Below, in pieces: positions 1 to 12,304 of a stretch of 64,000 nucleotides of DNA. Source of the DNA: Betaproteobacteria bacterium Ga0077532. Its GTDB lineage: Bacteria > Pseudomonadota > Gammaproteobacteria > Burkholderiales > Ga0077523. The notes beneath the pieces were generated by a model. That model searched no databases, was not told the origin of the DNA, and was given only the letters and a program-made list of their open reading frames with translations. The DNA is taken from the NCBI GenBank assembly GCA_001464895.1, contig LNEE01000037.1, positions 144,860 to 208,859 of the forward strand, in the 5' to 3' direction. The number at the start of each line of letters is the position of its first letter. The stretch's first letter is position 1. A program made the translations under genes and the position numbers.

Positions 1-1
1 A

Positions 2-301
2 CTACGGCCCTGCCGTCCCTGCCGCCTGGGTAGCAGCGGCCACCGCGGCATTCCAGAACGGGTTCGCGAAGATCAGGATCATCGACACCACGAAGCAGTA
101 GATGGCCGTCGACTCGATCATCGCCAGGCCGACGAACAGCGTGCGCGTGATGGTGGCCGAGGCATCGGGTTGCTGGGCGAGCGACGTGAGCGCCACCGCC
201 ACAGCCCTGCCCTCGGCAAGTGCCGGCCCCATGGTTCCGAAGCCGGTGGTGAGGCCGGCGATGACGATGGAAGCAACGGCAATCCAGGTGAGAGAGTCCA
301 T
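2..301 (-). CDS. atpE: N-ATPase c subunit (rotor ring)
   Basis: Forms the membrane rotor ring of an N-type F-ATPase. Two membrane helices are visible (about residues 6-28 and 54-79) joined by a polar loop containing AQQPD. Helix 2 carries E63-S64-T65 and Y68, the set of side chains known from sodium-binding c subunits. Helix 1 carries a second acidic residue, E30, where sodium rings usually have Gln; this double-glutamate arrangement is known for N-ATPases. At 99 residues it is longer than the usual 75-80-residue c subunit because of an Ala-rich tail. It starts 42 bases after atpB. The stop codon is at 2-4, so the gene is complete, and atpF, atpA and atpG are expected just outside the window. 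The transported ion (H+ or Na+) cannot be decided from these residues. Confidence 0.93.
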   Translation of the reverse strand: MDSLTWIAVASIVIAGLTTGFGTMGPALAEGRAVAVALTSLAQQPDASATITRTLFVGLAMIESTAIYCFVVSMILIFANPFWNAAVAAATQAAGTAGP

Positions 302-343
302 GCAGGATCCTTCGAGGAGGTTGGACGGCGTGACGGCCGGATG

Positions 344-1054
344 TCAGGCCGCCGAGGCAGGAATCGGCTCTTGCAGGGCTTTCCCGCCGCTCGCATTGCG
401 GGACGCGGCCGCGATGTACACCGCCGCAAGGATGGTGAAGATGTAGGCCTGCACCATGCCGGTCAGCAGGCCCAGCGCTGTCATGGCGACGGGGAAGACG
501 AAGGGCGTGATCGACAGCAGGATCGCGATGATCATCGCGCCGCTCATCATGTTGCCGAACAGGCGCACGGCCAGCGCGAGCGTGCGCGAGACTTCGCTGA
601 TCAGGTTGAACGGCAGCATGACCGGCGTCGGCTGCACGTACGATTTCAGGTAGGCGAGCAGGCCCTGGCCCGAGATGCCGAACAGCGGCACTGCGACCAG
701 TACGCACAGCGCCAGCGCCGCGGTGGTCGACAGCGACGCCGTGGGCGGCTCGTAGCCGGGAATCACGGTGGCGAGTGCCGACGCGGCGACGAACAGGAAC
801 AGGGTGCCGAGAAACCCGAGGTAGCGGCGCGGCGCCTTGAGGCCGACATCCTCGATCTGCGTCACGATGCCGGTGACGACGATCTCCAGCAGGTTCTGCC
901 AGCGCGAGCGTTCGTGGTCGGCGGTGAGCCGACGCGTGATGAGTGCGGCGCCCAGCACGAGCACCACCATCAGCGCCCACGTGAACACGATGGTGGCGTT
1001 CAGCTTCACGAACCCGTACTGCCAGAAGATCCACGCATCCGGCGTCAGGCGCAT
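344..1054 (-). CDS. atpB: N-ATPase a subunit (stator ion channel)
   Basis: The a subunit forms the ion half-channels facing the c ring. The 236-residue protein starts MRLTPDAWIFWQYGFVKLN and has five or six hydrophobic helices. The conserved channel helix contains LALAVRLFGNMMSG, whose Arg is the essential residue that contacts the c-ring glutamate. The start at 1054 was chosen because everything upstream in this frame overlaps atpR and does not resemble subunit a; the two genes overlap by 10 bases. It lies between atpR and atpE, the order known for N-ATPase operons (atpDCQRBEFAG). Confidence 0.93.
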   Translation of the reverse strand: MRLTPDAWIFWQYGFVKLNATIVFTWALMVVLVLGAALITRRLTADHERSRWQNLLEIVVTGIVTQIEDVGLKAPRRYLGFLGTLFLFVAASALATVIPGYEPPTASLSTTAALALCVLVAVPLFGISGQGLLAYLKSYVQPTPVMLPFNLISEVSRTLALAVRLFGNMMSGAMIIAILLSITPFVFPVAMTALGLLTGMVQAYIFTILAAVYIAAASRNASGGKALQEPIPASAA

Positions 1055-1341
1055 GGCGGCGCCTCCACGGCAGGCGTTCGTCGGGTGCTGCGAAGCACGA
1101 TGACCCGCGCCATCAGGAAACCCAGCAGGCACAATCCCATGCGTGCCGGTTGCCCCGCGCCAATGGCGTAGAAGCCGGCAAGCACGAGGGCGGTGCGCAG
1201 CACGAGGCTCGCAACGAACCACCACGCCGGGGCCGCCGAGGCCGCGCCCCGTCGCACTGTCCACCACAGCCCGCCGAAGAAGACGCACCCCAACGCGACG
1301 CCTGCCATGAAGGCCACTGCCCAGGCTGCGACGTCAGCCAT
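1045..1341 (-). CDS. atpR: N-ATPase accessory membrane protein AtpR
   Basis: A 98-residue protein with three predicted membrane helices (about residues 5-26, 37-60 and 64-82). The middle helix contains FVASLVLRTALVLAGFYAIG and the last contains RMGLCLLGFLMARVIVLR, so Arg residues are buried in or next to the membrane. AtpR is found only in N-ATPase operons and is thought to help assemble the c ring, its Arg residues perhaps pairing with the extra c-subunit glutamates. It overlaps atpQ by 8 bases and atpB by 10 bases. Identification rests on position, length and helix pattern. Confidence 0.88.
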   Translation of the reverse strand: MADVAAWAVAFMAGVALGCVFFGGLWWTVRRGAASAAPAWWFVASLVLRTALVLAGFYAIGAGQPARMGLCLLGFLMARVIVLRSTRRTPAVEAPPCA

Positions 1342-1689
1342 CGGGACGCTCCTGCTCGTCGCGCATCGCCTGGTCTTCGCGGGAGGCCCAATGCCAGGCG
1401 TTCAGGCAACCGATGGCCAGCCCGCCCACCAGCAGCGCCAGCGTCCACGAGCGCCCTCCGGGATCGCGATGATCGAGCCACAGGCCGAGCGCCGCGCCAA
1501 GCAGCGTCGGCAACGCCACCGACCAACCGATCAAACCCATCATGCCCAGTCCGAACCAGACCCCCGGTGTTCCACCGCGTCGGGCCTTGAGCTTGCGCGA
1601 CACCTTCGCGCCGACCTGATCGGCCAACGTCGGAGCAGCGGGATGAGGGGCGGTGGCCGGGCGCGGCGTCACCCGCTTCGGTTCCTGAC

Positions 1690-1693
<4 letters not shown>
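1334..1693 (-). CDS. atpQ: N-ATPase accessory membrane protein AtpQ (AtpI-like)
   Basis: A 119-residue protein with a basic and Pro-rich cytosolic head (about residues 1-40) followed by two membrane helices separated by a short LDHRDPGG loop. This is the AtpI/AtpQ architecture. In N-ATPase operons AtpQ lies between atpC and atpR, as here. It is presumed to act in assembly of the membrane rotor or in magnesium uptake, but its role is not settled. It overlaps atpC by 4 bases and atpR by 8 bases, so it is translationally coupled to both. Confidence 0.88.
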
Positions 1694-3586
<1,893 letters not shown>

Positions 3587-3703
3587 TCATGCAGCGCTCC
3601 GCCAGTTTCGTCAGCGCCCGGCTGCCCGTCCGTACGACAGCGCACATGGGCCGTGTCGTGTCGGACGGTTGCCAGTGGCTGCGGGGAATGTCTTGCTTGA
3701 TGG

Positions 3704-6019
<2,316 letters not shown>

Positions 6020-6029
6020 GGTACATCGC

Positions 6030-6236
6030 ATGGCACGCATCACCGTCGAAGACGCCCTGAACTACATCCCCAACCGCTTCGATCTGACGCTCGCAGCCAC
6101 CTACCGGGCCCGCGAGATCGCCAACGGTGCCACGCCCCAGGTGGAAGCCAACAAGGACAAGCCCACCGTGATCGCGCTCCGTGAAATGGCCCTCGGCCTG
6201 ATCGGAATCGAGATCCTCCATCGAAAGACTCACTGA
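6030..6236 (+). CDS. rpoZ: RNA polymerase omega subunit
   Basis: The 68-residue omega subunit, which helps assemble RNA polymerase and contributes to a ppGpp site. It begins [20 protein letters not shown], containing the conserved N-terminal block, followed by the [10 protein letters not shown] block. The start is preceded by a GTGAGG ribosome-binding sequence. It lies between gmk (10-base gap) and spoT (55-base gap), most likely in one transcript. Confidence 0.97.
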   Translation: MARITVEDALNYIPNRFDLTLAATYRAREIANGATPQVEANKDKPTVIALREMALGLIGIEILHRKTH

Positions 6237-6291
6237 CCCACATCCGGGGCCATCCCGCGCCCCGGAGCCCCTAGCGACTGCCCGCCTCATC

Positions 6292-8415
6292 ATGGGACAC
6301 ATGTCCGAAGCCGAGGCGCTCCTGCGCCAGGCAGCCGGGTATCTGAAGCCGGACGACGTCACTCAGCTCGAGTCGGCATTCCATTTCAGCGCGCAGGCGC
6401 ACGAGGGGCAGTTCCGCAAGACCGGCGAGCCCTACGTCTCCCACCCGGTCGCCGTCGCCGAGATCCTCACCGAGTGGCACCTCGATTCGCAGGCACTGAC
6501 TGCGGCGCTGCTGCATGACGTGATGGAAGACACCGCGGTCACGAAGGCCGAGATCGCGGAGAAGTTCGGGCGGATGGTGGCGGAGCTGGTGGACGGCGTC
6601 TCGAAGCTCGACCGCATCGAGTTCGAGAGCCACGAGCACGCGCAGGCCGAGAACTTCCGCAAGATGGTGCTGGCGATGACGCGGGACGTGCGCGTCATCC
6701 TCATCAAGCTCGCCGACCGGCTGCACAACATGCGCACGCTCGACGTGATGAATCCGGCGAAGCGCGCGCGGATCGCCCGCGAGACGATCGACATCTACGC
6801 GCCGATCGCGAACCGCCTGGGGTTGAACAGCCTCTTCCAGGAACTGCAGGAACTCTCGTTCAAGCATCTCTTTCCGGTGCGCTATCGGGTGCTGTCGAAG
6901 GCGCTGTCGTCGGCCCGCGGAAATCGCCGTGAAGTCGTGCAGCGCATCCTCGACGCGATCAAGGCGCGGCTCGAGGAGGCGGGTATCGAGGCCTCGGTGA
7001 GCGGGCGCGAGAAGAACCTCTTCAGCATCTACACCAAGATGCAGGAGAAGCACCTCACCTTCGCGCAGGTCTACGACATCTACGGGTTCCGGGTGGTCGT
7101 GAAGGATGTCCCGTCCTGCTACGTCGCGATGGGCGCGCTCCACGGCCTCTACAAGCCGATCCCCGGGAAGTTCAAGGACTACATCGCGATCCCGAAGGCG
7201 AACGGCTACCAGTCGCTCCACACCACGTTGTTCGGGCCGTTCGGCATGCCCCTCGAGGTGCAGATCCGCACCCAGGAGATGCACAAGGTCGCCGAGGCGG
7301 GCGTCGCCTCGCACTGGCTCTACAAGGCCACCGATTCCGAGCTGAACGAGCTGCAGCAGAAGACCCACCAGTGGCTGCAGAGCCTGCTCGAGATGCAGAC
7401 GCAGAGCGGGTCGTCGATAGAGTTCCTCGAGCACCTGAAGGTCGATCTGTTCCCCGACGAGGTCTACGTCTTCACGCCGAAGGGGCGGATCCTGTCGCTG
7501 CCGCACGGCGCGACCTGCGTCGACTTCGCGTACGCCGTGCACACGGACATCGGCAACCGCTGCATCTCCGCCCGCGTGAACCACGAACTGGTGCCGCTGC
7601 GGACGGTGCTGCGCAACGGCGATCGCGTCGAGATCATCACGGCGGCGCATGCGAAACCGAATCCCGCGTGGCTCAACTATGTGGTCACGGGGAAGGCGCG
7701 CTCGTACATCCGTCACTTCCTCAAGACGATGCAGTACGAGGAGTCCGCGCAACTCGGCGAACGACTGCTCAACCAGGCGCTGGCAGCGCTGCAGACGAGT
7801 TCGGCAGACGTCACCGAAGCCCGGTGGACCAAGCTGCTGAAGGACCGCAACGCGCAGTCACGTCTCGAGGTGCTCGCGGACATCGGCCTCGGCAAGCTCC
7901 TCGCCTTCGTCGTGGCACGGCGACTCCTGCATCTCGGCGACCACGAGGGCGATCCGACGCGGCAACCCGGATCGGTCGCGATCCGCGGCTCCGAAGGCAT
8001 GGCGCTGCAGCTCGCGAAATGCTGCCATCCGATCCCGGGCGATCCGATCATCGGGTACATCAAGAAAGGCCAGGGGCTGGTGGTGCACACACACGACTGT
8101 CCCGTGGCGCGGAAGACGCGTGGCGACCCGGACAAGTGGCTCGACGTGGAGTGGGCACCCGACATCAACCGGCTCTTCTCGGTGAACATCAAGCTCGTGG
8201 TGTCGAACCAGCGCGGCGCGCTGGCGAAGCTGGCCGCGGAGATCGCAGAAGGTGGGGCGAACATCGACAATGTCAGTCTCGAGCCGGGCGATTCGAGTGC
8301 GTACGCGAACGTGCACTTCACGCTGCAGGTGAAGAGCCGTCCGCACCTTGCGCTGATCATGCGCGGGCTGCGCCGCATCCCCGACGTGATCCGGATCAAC
8401 CGGCTCAAGGGTTGA
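6292..8415 (+). CDS. spoT: Bifunctional (p)ppGpp synthetase/hydrolase
   Basis: Controls the stringent-response alarmones pppGpp/ppGpp. At 707 residues it has the full RelA/SpoT architecture. The HD hydrolase domain contains AALLHDVMEDT, with H75 and D76, so hydrolase activity is expected. The synthetase domain contains YDIYGFRVVV and IPKANGYQSLHT. The TGS domain contains LSLPHGATCVDFAYAVHT, and a zinc-finger/helical region with KCCHPIPGD and a C-terminal ACT domain follow. An intact HD motif separates it from hydrolase-dead RelA. ATG at 6292 and a second ATG at 6301 are both plausible starts. Confidence 0.95.
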   Translation: MGHMSEAEALLRQAAGYLKPDDVTQLESAFHFSAQAHEGQFRKTGEPYVSHPVAVAEILTEWHLDSQALTAALLHDVMEDTAVTKAEIAEKFGRMVAELVDGVSKLDRIEFESHEHAQAENFRKMVLAMTRDVRVILIKLADRLHNMRTLDVMNPAKRARIARETIDIYAPIANRLGLNSLFQELQELSFKHLFPVRYRVLSKALSSARGNRREVVQRILDAIKARLEEAGIEASVSGREKNLFSIYTKMQEKHLTFAQVYDIYGFRVVVKDVPSCYVAMGALHGLYKPIPGKFKDYIAIPKANGYQSLHTTLFGPFGMPLEVQIRTQEMHKVAEAGVASHWLYKATDSELNELQQKTHQWLQSLLEMQTQSGSSIEFLEHLKVDLFPDEVYVFTPKGRILSLPHGATCVDFAYAVHTDIGNRCISARVNHELVPLRTVLRNGDRVEIITAAHAKPNPAWLNYVVTGKARSYIRHFLKTMQYEESAQLGERLLNQALAALQTSSADVTEARWTKLLKDRNAQSRLEVLADIGLGKLLAFVVARRLLHLGDHEGDPTRQPGSVAIRGSEGMALQLAKCCHPIPGDPIIGYIKKGQGLVVHTHDCPVARKTRGDPDKWLDVEWAPDINRLFSVNIKLVVSNQRGALAKLAAEIAEGGANIDNVSLEPGDSSAYANVHFTLQVKSRPHLALIMRGLRRIPDVIRINRLKG

Positions 8416-8541
8416 GGCAATGCGTCGCCGCACGGACGCGTCGGTTGGTACACCCGGCGCGCTTGATGTGCGTCAACGGCGCTGCAGTCCCGGGTCGCGA
8501 GAATGCGGCTCTCTGTTCGAGCTTACGAATGAGGTGGTCCC

Positions 8542-8844
8542 GTGAGAAAGCACTGGATGAGGTCCGCACTCCTCGCGAGTGTCGTGATCTGCGCGACAGG
8601 CCTCGCGCAGGCGGGTGAAGACGCTGCCGGGACGGAGACCCTGCAGCCGCGCAGCGATCGGCTGGACATCTTCGGCGCTGGCATGTGTCACCAGTGCGAA
8701 TGGCGTCCGCGCGCCAAGGTGATGGCCGCGCAGGAGCAGTGCGGCGTCACCGCGGACGGCAAGGCGAGGGTGGGCGTCTTCGAATGCGGACGCTCCCCGC
8801 AATGCGACCCGGTCTGCAACTTCATCAGCTGCGAAGGGCAGTGA
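8542..8844 (+). CDS. Small secreted Cys-rich protein, function unknown
   Basis: A 100-residue protein starting at a GTG (8542) with a GAGGTGG ribosome-binding sequence in front. Residues 1-24 form a signal peptide ending in GLAQA-G, so the mature protein of about 76 residues is exported. The mature part has seven cysteines, in MCHQC, EQCG, FECG, QCDPVC and SCEG, suggesting disulfides or a metal/haem-binding role; there is no CxxCH haem motif. I do not recognise the family. It lies downstream of spoT by 126 bases and has its own start signals. Confidence 0.7.
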   Translation: MRKHWMRSALLASVVICATGLAQAGEDAAGTETLQPRSDRLDIFGAGMCHQCEWRPRAKVMAAQEQCGVTADGKARVGVFECGRSPQCDPVCNFISCEGQ

Positions 8845-9144
8845 CCTGACCCTTCGTCCCGGACGCACCTGCGCGCCCCGCTCCCTCTAGCCACCCGCGC
8901 AGGACCGACCGTCGGGCTCTCGCGACGTTGCGGTCAGGGATTTCGCCGCCCGGCGCACAGCGCGACTCTCTGTCGCCGATAAATCTCTGATTTAATGAAC
9001 TTTTCCCCCTCTGGCACAGCCCTTGATAAAGAGCTGACCGGCGGTGTTCGAGTCCCCCGACCGAACTCTGTCATTTGTCCAGTGGGACTTCACCGCCCGA
9101 CCGCCAAGGTGGTCGGGCGGGCTTTTCGATTCAGAGGTGGTGGC
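8845..9144. other. Gap with sigma-54-like box and hairpin
   Basis: About 300 bases without a gene. At 9012-9026 there is a TGGCAC box and, at the correct spacing, TTGA. This resembles a sigma-54 (-24/-12) promoter with the final C of TTGC changed to A. Downstream, before the gene at 9145, lies the strong hairpin listed separately. A short GTTCGAGTC sequence at 9047-9055 resembles a tRNA T-loop, but no tRNA can be folded around it. Confidence 0.4.
9093..9126 (+). terminator. Strong hairpin with T-tract ahead of the 9145 gene
   Basis: A perfect 10-bp stem pairs 9093-9102 (CCGCCCGACC) with 9111-9120 across an 8-base loop and is followed directly by GCTTTT, an intrinsic-terminator shape on the plus strand. 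It sits about 20 bases upstream of the next gene's start rather than after a gene. It could therefore end a short leader RNA or act as an attenuator. Confidence 0.6.
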
Positions 9145-9498
9145 ATGCTCAGCGACACGAAATCGACACCGCGGCGGCGCACGGGACTCTTCGCCGATCT
9201 GCAGAGCGTGGCAGTCCATGGGATCGTCCTCGCGCTGATGGCCATCGGCGTTGGGGGGGGCCTCTACAAGGCGCTGCGACCGGGCGGTTGGCTCTCCAAC
9301 CTAACGAGCGGCCTAGTAACCGGCGGATCGTGGTCCATCCTCTTCGGGATCGGCGCCCTCATCGGCGTGGGGCTGGTGGTACGGCAGTGGTTGGACGCTC
9401 CTGAGAGCACCGGCACCCGAGGCGATCTCGTGCTGTATGCCGCCATGGGGCTCGGCGTCTTCTTCACCTTCGAGCTGATCGTCAACGGGTCGTTGTAG
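9145..9498 (+). CDS. Small three-helix membrane protein, unknown
   Basis: A 117-residue protein with an N-terminal polar stretch (MLSDTKSTPRRRTGLFADL) and three hydrophobic helices (about residues 22-42, 55-77 and 93-113). The ATG at 9145 is preceded by GAGGTGG four bases upstream, which fixes the start over longer in-frame possibilities. No family is recognised. The sigma-54-like box and the hairpin just upstream suggest it is conditionally expressed. It is convergent with the FAH-family gene. Confidence 0.65.
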   Translation: MLSDTKSTPRRRTGLFADLQSVAVHGIVLALMAIGVGGGLYKALRPGGWLSNLTSGLVTGGSWSILFGIGALIGVGLVVRQWLDAPESTGTRGDLVLYAAMGLGVFFTFELIVNGSL

Positions 9499-9553
9499 GG
9501 CAACGCACTCCGCGTCGGGACCTCACGGCCCGGCGAAGCCTCGCACGGCGCGC

Positions 9554-10396
9554 CTACGACACCCGGCGAACCGGATTCCTCAGGACCCCCATTCCATCGA
9601 TTCGGCACTCGGCCAGATCACCGTCCGAGATCACCACCGCGCCCGGCGTTCCCGTGGAGATGATGTCCCCCGGAAACAGTGTCATCACGTGCGAGTGGAA
9701 CGACACCAGGTGCGCCGGCGGGAACTGCATGTTCCCCACGAGATTGTCCCGATGGAGCGCCCCGTTGTTCCAGGTTCCGACCCGCAAGGCGAGGACATCG
9801 GGCACCTCGTCCGTGGTCACCAGTTCGGGACCGAACGAGAAGAACGTATCGAAATTCTTGGACCGGGTGAGATAGCGCGGATTGCGCTGCAGGATGTCCT
9901 CGGCAGTCATGTCGAGGATGAGACAGTAGCCGGCCACGTACGAAAGCGCATCGGCCTCGCTCACTCGCCGGCAGGGCTTGCCGATGATGACGCCCAGTTC
10001 AGCCTCTGCCGTCACCCGCTGGGACTCGGGGGGGAGTTCGATGACGTCGCCCGGGCCGATGATCGTCTGATCGCCCTTGATGAAGGACGCCGGCTCATCG
10101 GGATAGATCGCTTCGAGATCCTTCGCGTGGTCACGATAGTTGAGGCCGATGCCCCAGATCTTTCGAGGATGTCGATACAACGGGCCGAACGTCATCGTGC
10201 CCGGGTCGCGGTATCGCCCGCACGCCACGGCGTCTGCATGCAACGCGGGGGACAGTCCGGCGACGATCAGCTGAAAGAGGTCTTCCGGCCAAGCGCGCCC
10301 CAGGCACGCATTGATGTCGCTGACCAGCACCACGCCCAGCGGCGCCACCACAGCGGCCTGCTCCCGGCCCGCGTGAACCACCGTCGCGAATCGCAT
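9554..10396 (-). CDS. Fumarylacetoacetate hydrolase family protein
   Basis: A 280-residue enzyme of the FAH superfamily, which cleaves carbon-carbon bonds or isomerises acylpyruvates during breakdown of aromatic compounds. The family core is clear: KIWGIGLNYRDHAKD, the metal-binding acidic run in TAEAELGVIIGK, the LILDMTAEDI block, and the SHVMTLFPGDIISTGTPGA signature near the C-terminus. The exact substrate cannot be given. A TATAAT-like -10 box lies at 10433-10438 on the minus strand, about 36 bases before the start, though no good -35 accompanies it. Before integration of the adjacent element this gene would have been next to the tRNA-Lys pair. Confidence 0.88.
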   Translation of the reverse strand: MRFATVVHAGREQAAVVAPLGVVLVSDINACLGRAWPEDLFQLIVAGLSPALHADAVACGRYRDPGTMTFGPLYRHPRKIWGIGLNYRDHAKDLEAIYPDEPASFIKGDQTIIGPGDVIELPPESQRVTAEAELGVIIGKPCRRVSEADALSYVAGYCLILDMTAEDILQRNPRYLTRSKNFDTFFSFGPELVTTDEVPDVLALRVGTWNNGALHRDNLVGNMQFPPAHLVSFHSHVMTLFPGDIISTGTPGAVVISDGDLAECRIDGMGVLRNPVRRVS

Positions 10397-10660
10397 ACGC
10401 CCCCCTGCACCGTTCTCGTGTCGAAGGCGCGGATTATAGAGACCGTCGTTGCGCGGCGGTCGCGATTCGGGGGGGCATGCGCGGGGTCAGGTGCCCACTT
10501 CGCAAAGCATACGCACGGCTGCCCGCGGATACCGAAGGACTGAAGAGCGTGCTTTGTGAAAACGAAGCCGCGGAGCCGACAACGAGAGCGCCCGGGAGAC
10601 GGGCTGACGGCCGAATACGGTGCCGACATCGTTCGAGCGAACTGCGCGGCACCTGGCGTG

Positions 10661-10709
10661 TTTGGTAGGCCGTGTAGGATTTGAACCTACGACCAATGGA
10701 TTAAGAGTC
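10661..10709 (-). repeat. Left attachment site (attL), tRNA-Lys 3' fragment
   Basis: 49 bases identical to 23311-23359, comprising the 3' half of tRNA-Lys(CTT) including the CCA end. Sequence on both sides of the two copies diverges immediately, so the identity block defines the crossover core. The rest of the tRNA is absent here. Confidence 0.93.
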
Positions 10710-10837
10710 ACCTATTCCATGGTTCCGGGGAATTCAGGCAAGGTCGATCCTCGGGAAACATATCGTTTACAGTCAGCAACTTACTTGATTTCTTTGTTCA
10801 ACGAGTGCCTAATTGATTTGGTGACATTCGGATCAAC

Positions 10838-10859
10838 AACGGGCACAGAACGGGCACGG
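10838..10859. promoter_or_regulatory. Left subterminal repeat, probable integrase arm sites
   Basis: Two AACGGGCAC units spaced 11 bases apart form a 22-base block that occurs again, identical, at 23237-23258 near the other end. In the circular form both blocks would flank the att core, as integrase arm-type sites do. The block also lies just upstream of the integrase start (10868). Confidence 0.6.
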
Positions 10860-10867
10860 AGAACAGG

Positions 10868-12304
10868 ATGACGGCTGAACGCACGAAACTGACGGACGCA
10901 GAAATCAAGGGTGCGAAGCCCGGCCGCTGGCTGAGCGACGCCGATAATGGCCGAGGGCAGGGGGTGCTCTCCCTGCGGGTTACGCCGAATGGGACCAAGC
11001 GGTTCTACTTCCGCTACACCGCGCCGGACGGGTCGCGGGTGCGCCTCCCGATTGGCGTCTACAACCAAGTCGGCCGATGGGGCAACGACACCACGGATTC
11101 ACCGCTGACTCTTGCGAAAGCACGGCTAGTGGTGACCGCACTTCGATCAGAACACCAGCGGCCGGAGTCCCGCGACATCCGCGCCTTCCGGCAGGCGCAG
11201 GAGGACGCGAAGCGGGAGGCAGAGGCCGAGGCCGCGCGTGCCAAGGAAGAGGAGGCCGCACGCCTCACCCGTGAACGCGAGGCCGCCGAGAAGTACACGC
11301 TCCGCAAGCTACTGGAGGCGTACGTGGCCCACCTGAAGAGCGCCGGGAAGGTGTCGGCAGACAACGCCGCCGGGATCTTCGGGCGCAACGTCTATCGAGA
11401 CTTCCCGGACCTCGCCGCGCGGCCTGCCTCCAGCATCACGGCCAAGGAAGTCGTCGCGATGCTCCGCAAGCTCACGGAGCAGGGCAAGGGCAGGACAGCC
11501 GCGAAGCTCCGCAGCTACTTGCACGCGGCCTACGCGCTCACGCTGCGCGCCGAGCTGGACCCGGACGCTCCGGCGGATCTCGTCCGGTTCAACCTCACGG
11601 CCAACCCCGTCGCGCCGACCGGCACGCTGGCGCGGTACAACCAAGCGCGGGACCGGACCTTGACCGAGGCCGAACTCCGCGCCTACTGGACCGCGGCACT
11701 CACACTGCCGGAAGTGATCTCGTCCGCCCTTCGTCTGGCGCTGCTGCTGGGCGGACAGCGGCCGGCGCAGTTGCTCCGCGTGGAAGTCTCCGATGTCGAC
11801 CTCGATGCCCGCACGATCACACTGCGGGACGGCAAGGGCGCACGGAAGCAGCCGAGGATCCATGTGCTGCCGCTGGCAGCCGATGCGCACGCCATCGTGT
11901 CCGCCTTGGTCACGCGCGCCGCCGCTCTGCAAAGCTCGCTGCTCTTCACCCTCCACGGCAAGCGCGGTGCCGTCGTCGAAACGCTGTCGAGTGCGGTGCA
12001 TGGGATCTCGGTCGGCATGCTCGAAGCGAAGACAGCCGCCGCGCCGTTCCAGATGCGCGACATCCGCCGGACGTGCGAGACGATGCTTGCCGCGATGGGC
12101 ATCTCGTCCGACATCCGGGCGCAGATCCAGAGTCACGGACTCGGGGGCATTCAGGCGAAGCACTACGACCGGCACAGCTACGCCACCGAGAAGGCGAACG
12201 TGCTTGCGGCATGGGAGGAACGGCTGCGCGCCATCGTGAAGAACGAGAAGCCGAAGGCCGCGAACGTCGTGCCGCTACGCCAAGAAGCCGAACAGGTGGC
12301 GTGA
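10868..12304 (+). CDS. P4-type tyrosine integrase (element integrase 1)
   Basis: The probable integrase of the island (478 residues). An N-terminal arm-binding domain (about 1-110, containing LTDAEIKGAKPGRWLSD) is followed by an Ala/Glu/Arg-rich helix (110-145), a core-binding domain and the catalytic domain. Catalytic residues: Arg298 in GGQRPAQLLR, a box-II run R397-D-I-R400 (Arg where the first position is usually His), His423 in SHGLGG, and the nucleophile Tyr433 in KHYDRHSY. It starts 158 bases inside attL. Its stop codon overlaps the start of the next recombinase-like gene by one base. Confidence 0.92.
   Translation: MTAERTKLTDAEIKGAKPGRWLSDADNGRGQGVLSLRVTPNGTKRFYFRYTAPDGSRVRLPIGVYNQVGRWGNDTTDSPLTLAKARLVVTALRSEHQRPESRDIRAFRQAQEDAKREAEAEAARAKEEEAARLTREREAAEKYTLRKLLEAYVAHLKSAGKVSADNAAGIFGRNVYRDFPDLAARPASSITAKEVVAMLRKLTEQGKGRTAAKLRSYLHAAYALTLRAELDPDAPADLVRFNLTANPVAPTGTLARYNQARDRTLTEAELRAYWTAALTLPEVISSALRLALLLGGQRPAQLLRVEVSDVDLDARTITLRDGKGARKQPRIHVLPLAADAHAIVSALVTRAAALQSSLLFTLHGKRGAVVETLSSAVHGISVGMLEAKTAAAPFQMRDIRRTCETMLAAMGISSDIRAQIQSHGLGGIQAKHYDRHSYATEKANVLAAWEERLRAIVKNEKPKAANVVPLRQEAEQVA

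Noticed and set aside
9040..9070. A tRNA-like T-loop sequence (GTTCGAGTC).
   Set aside because: No acceptor stem, D-arm or anticodon arm can be built around it.
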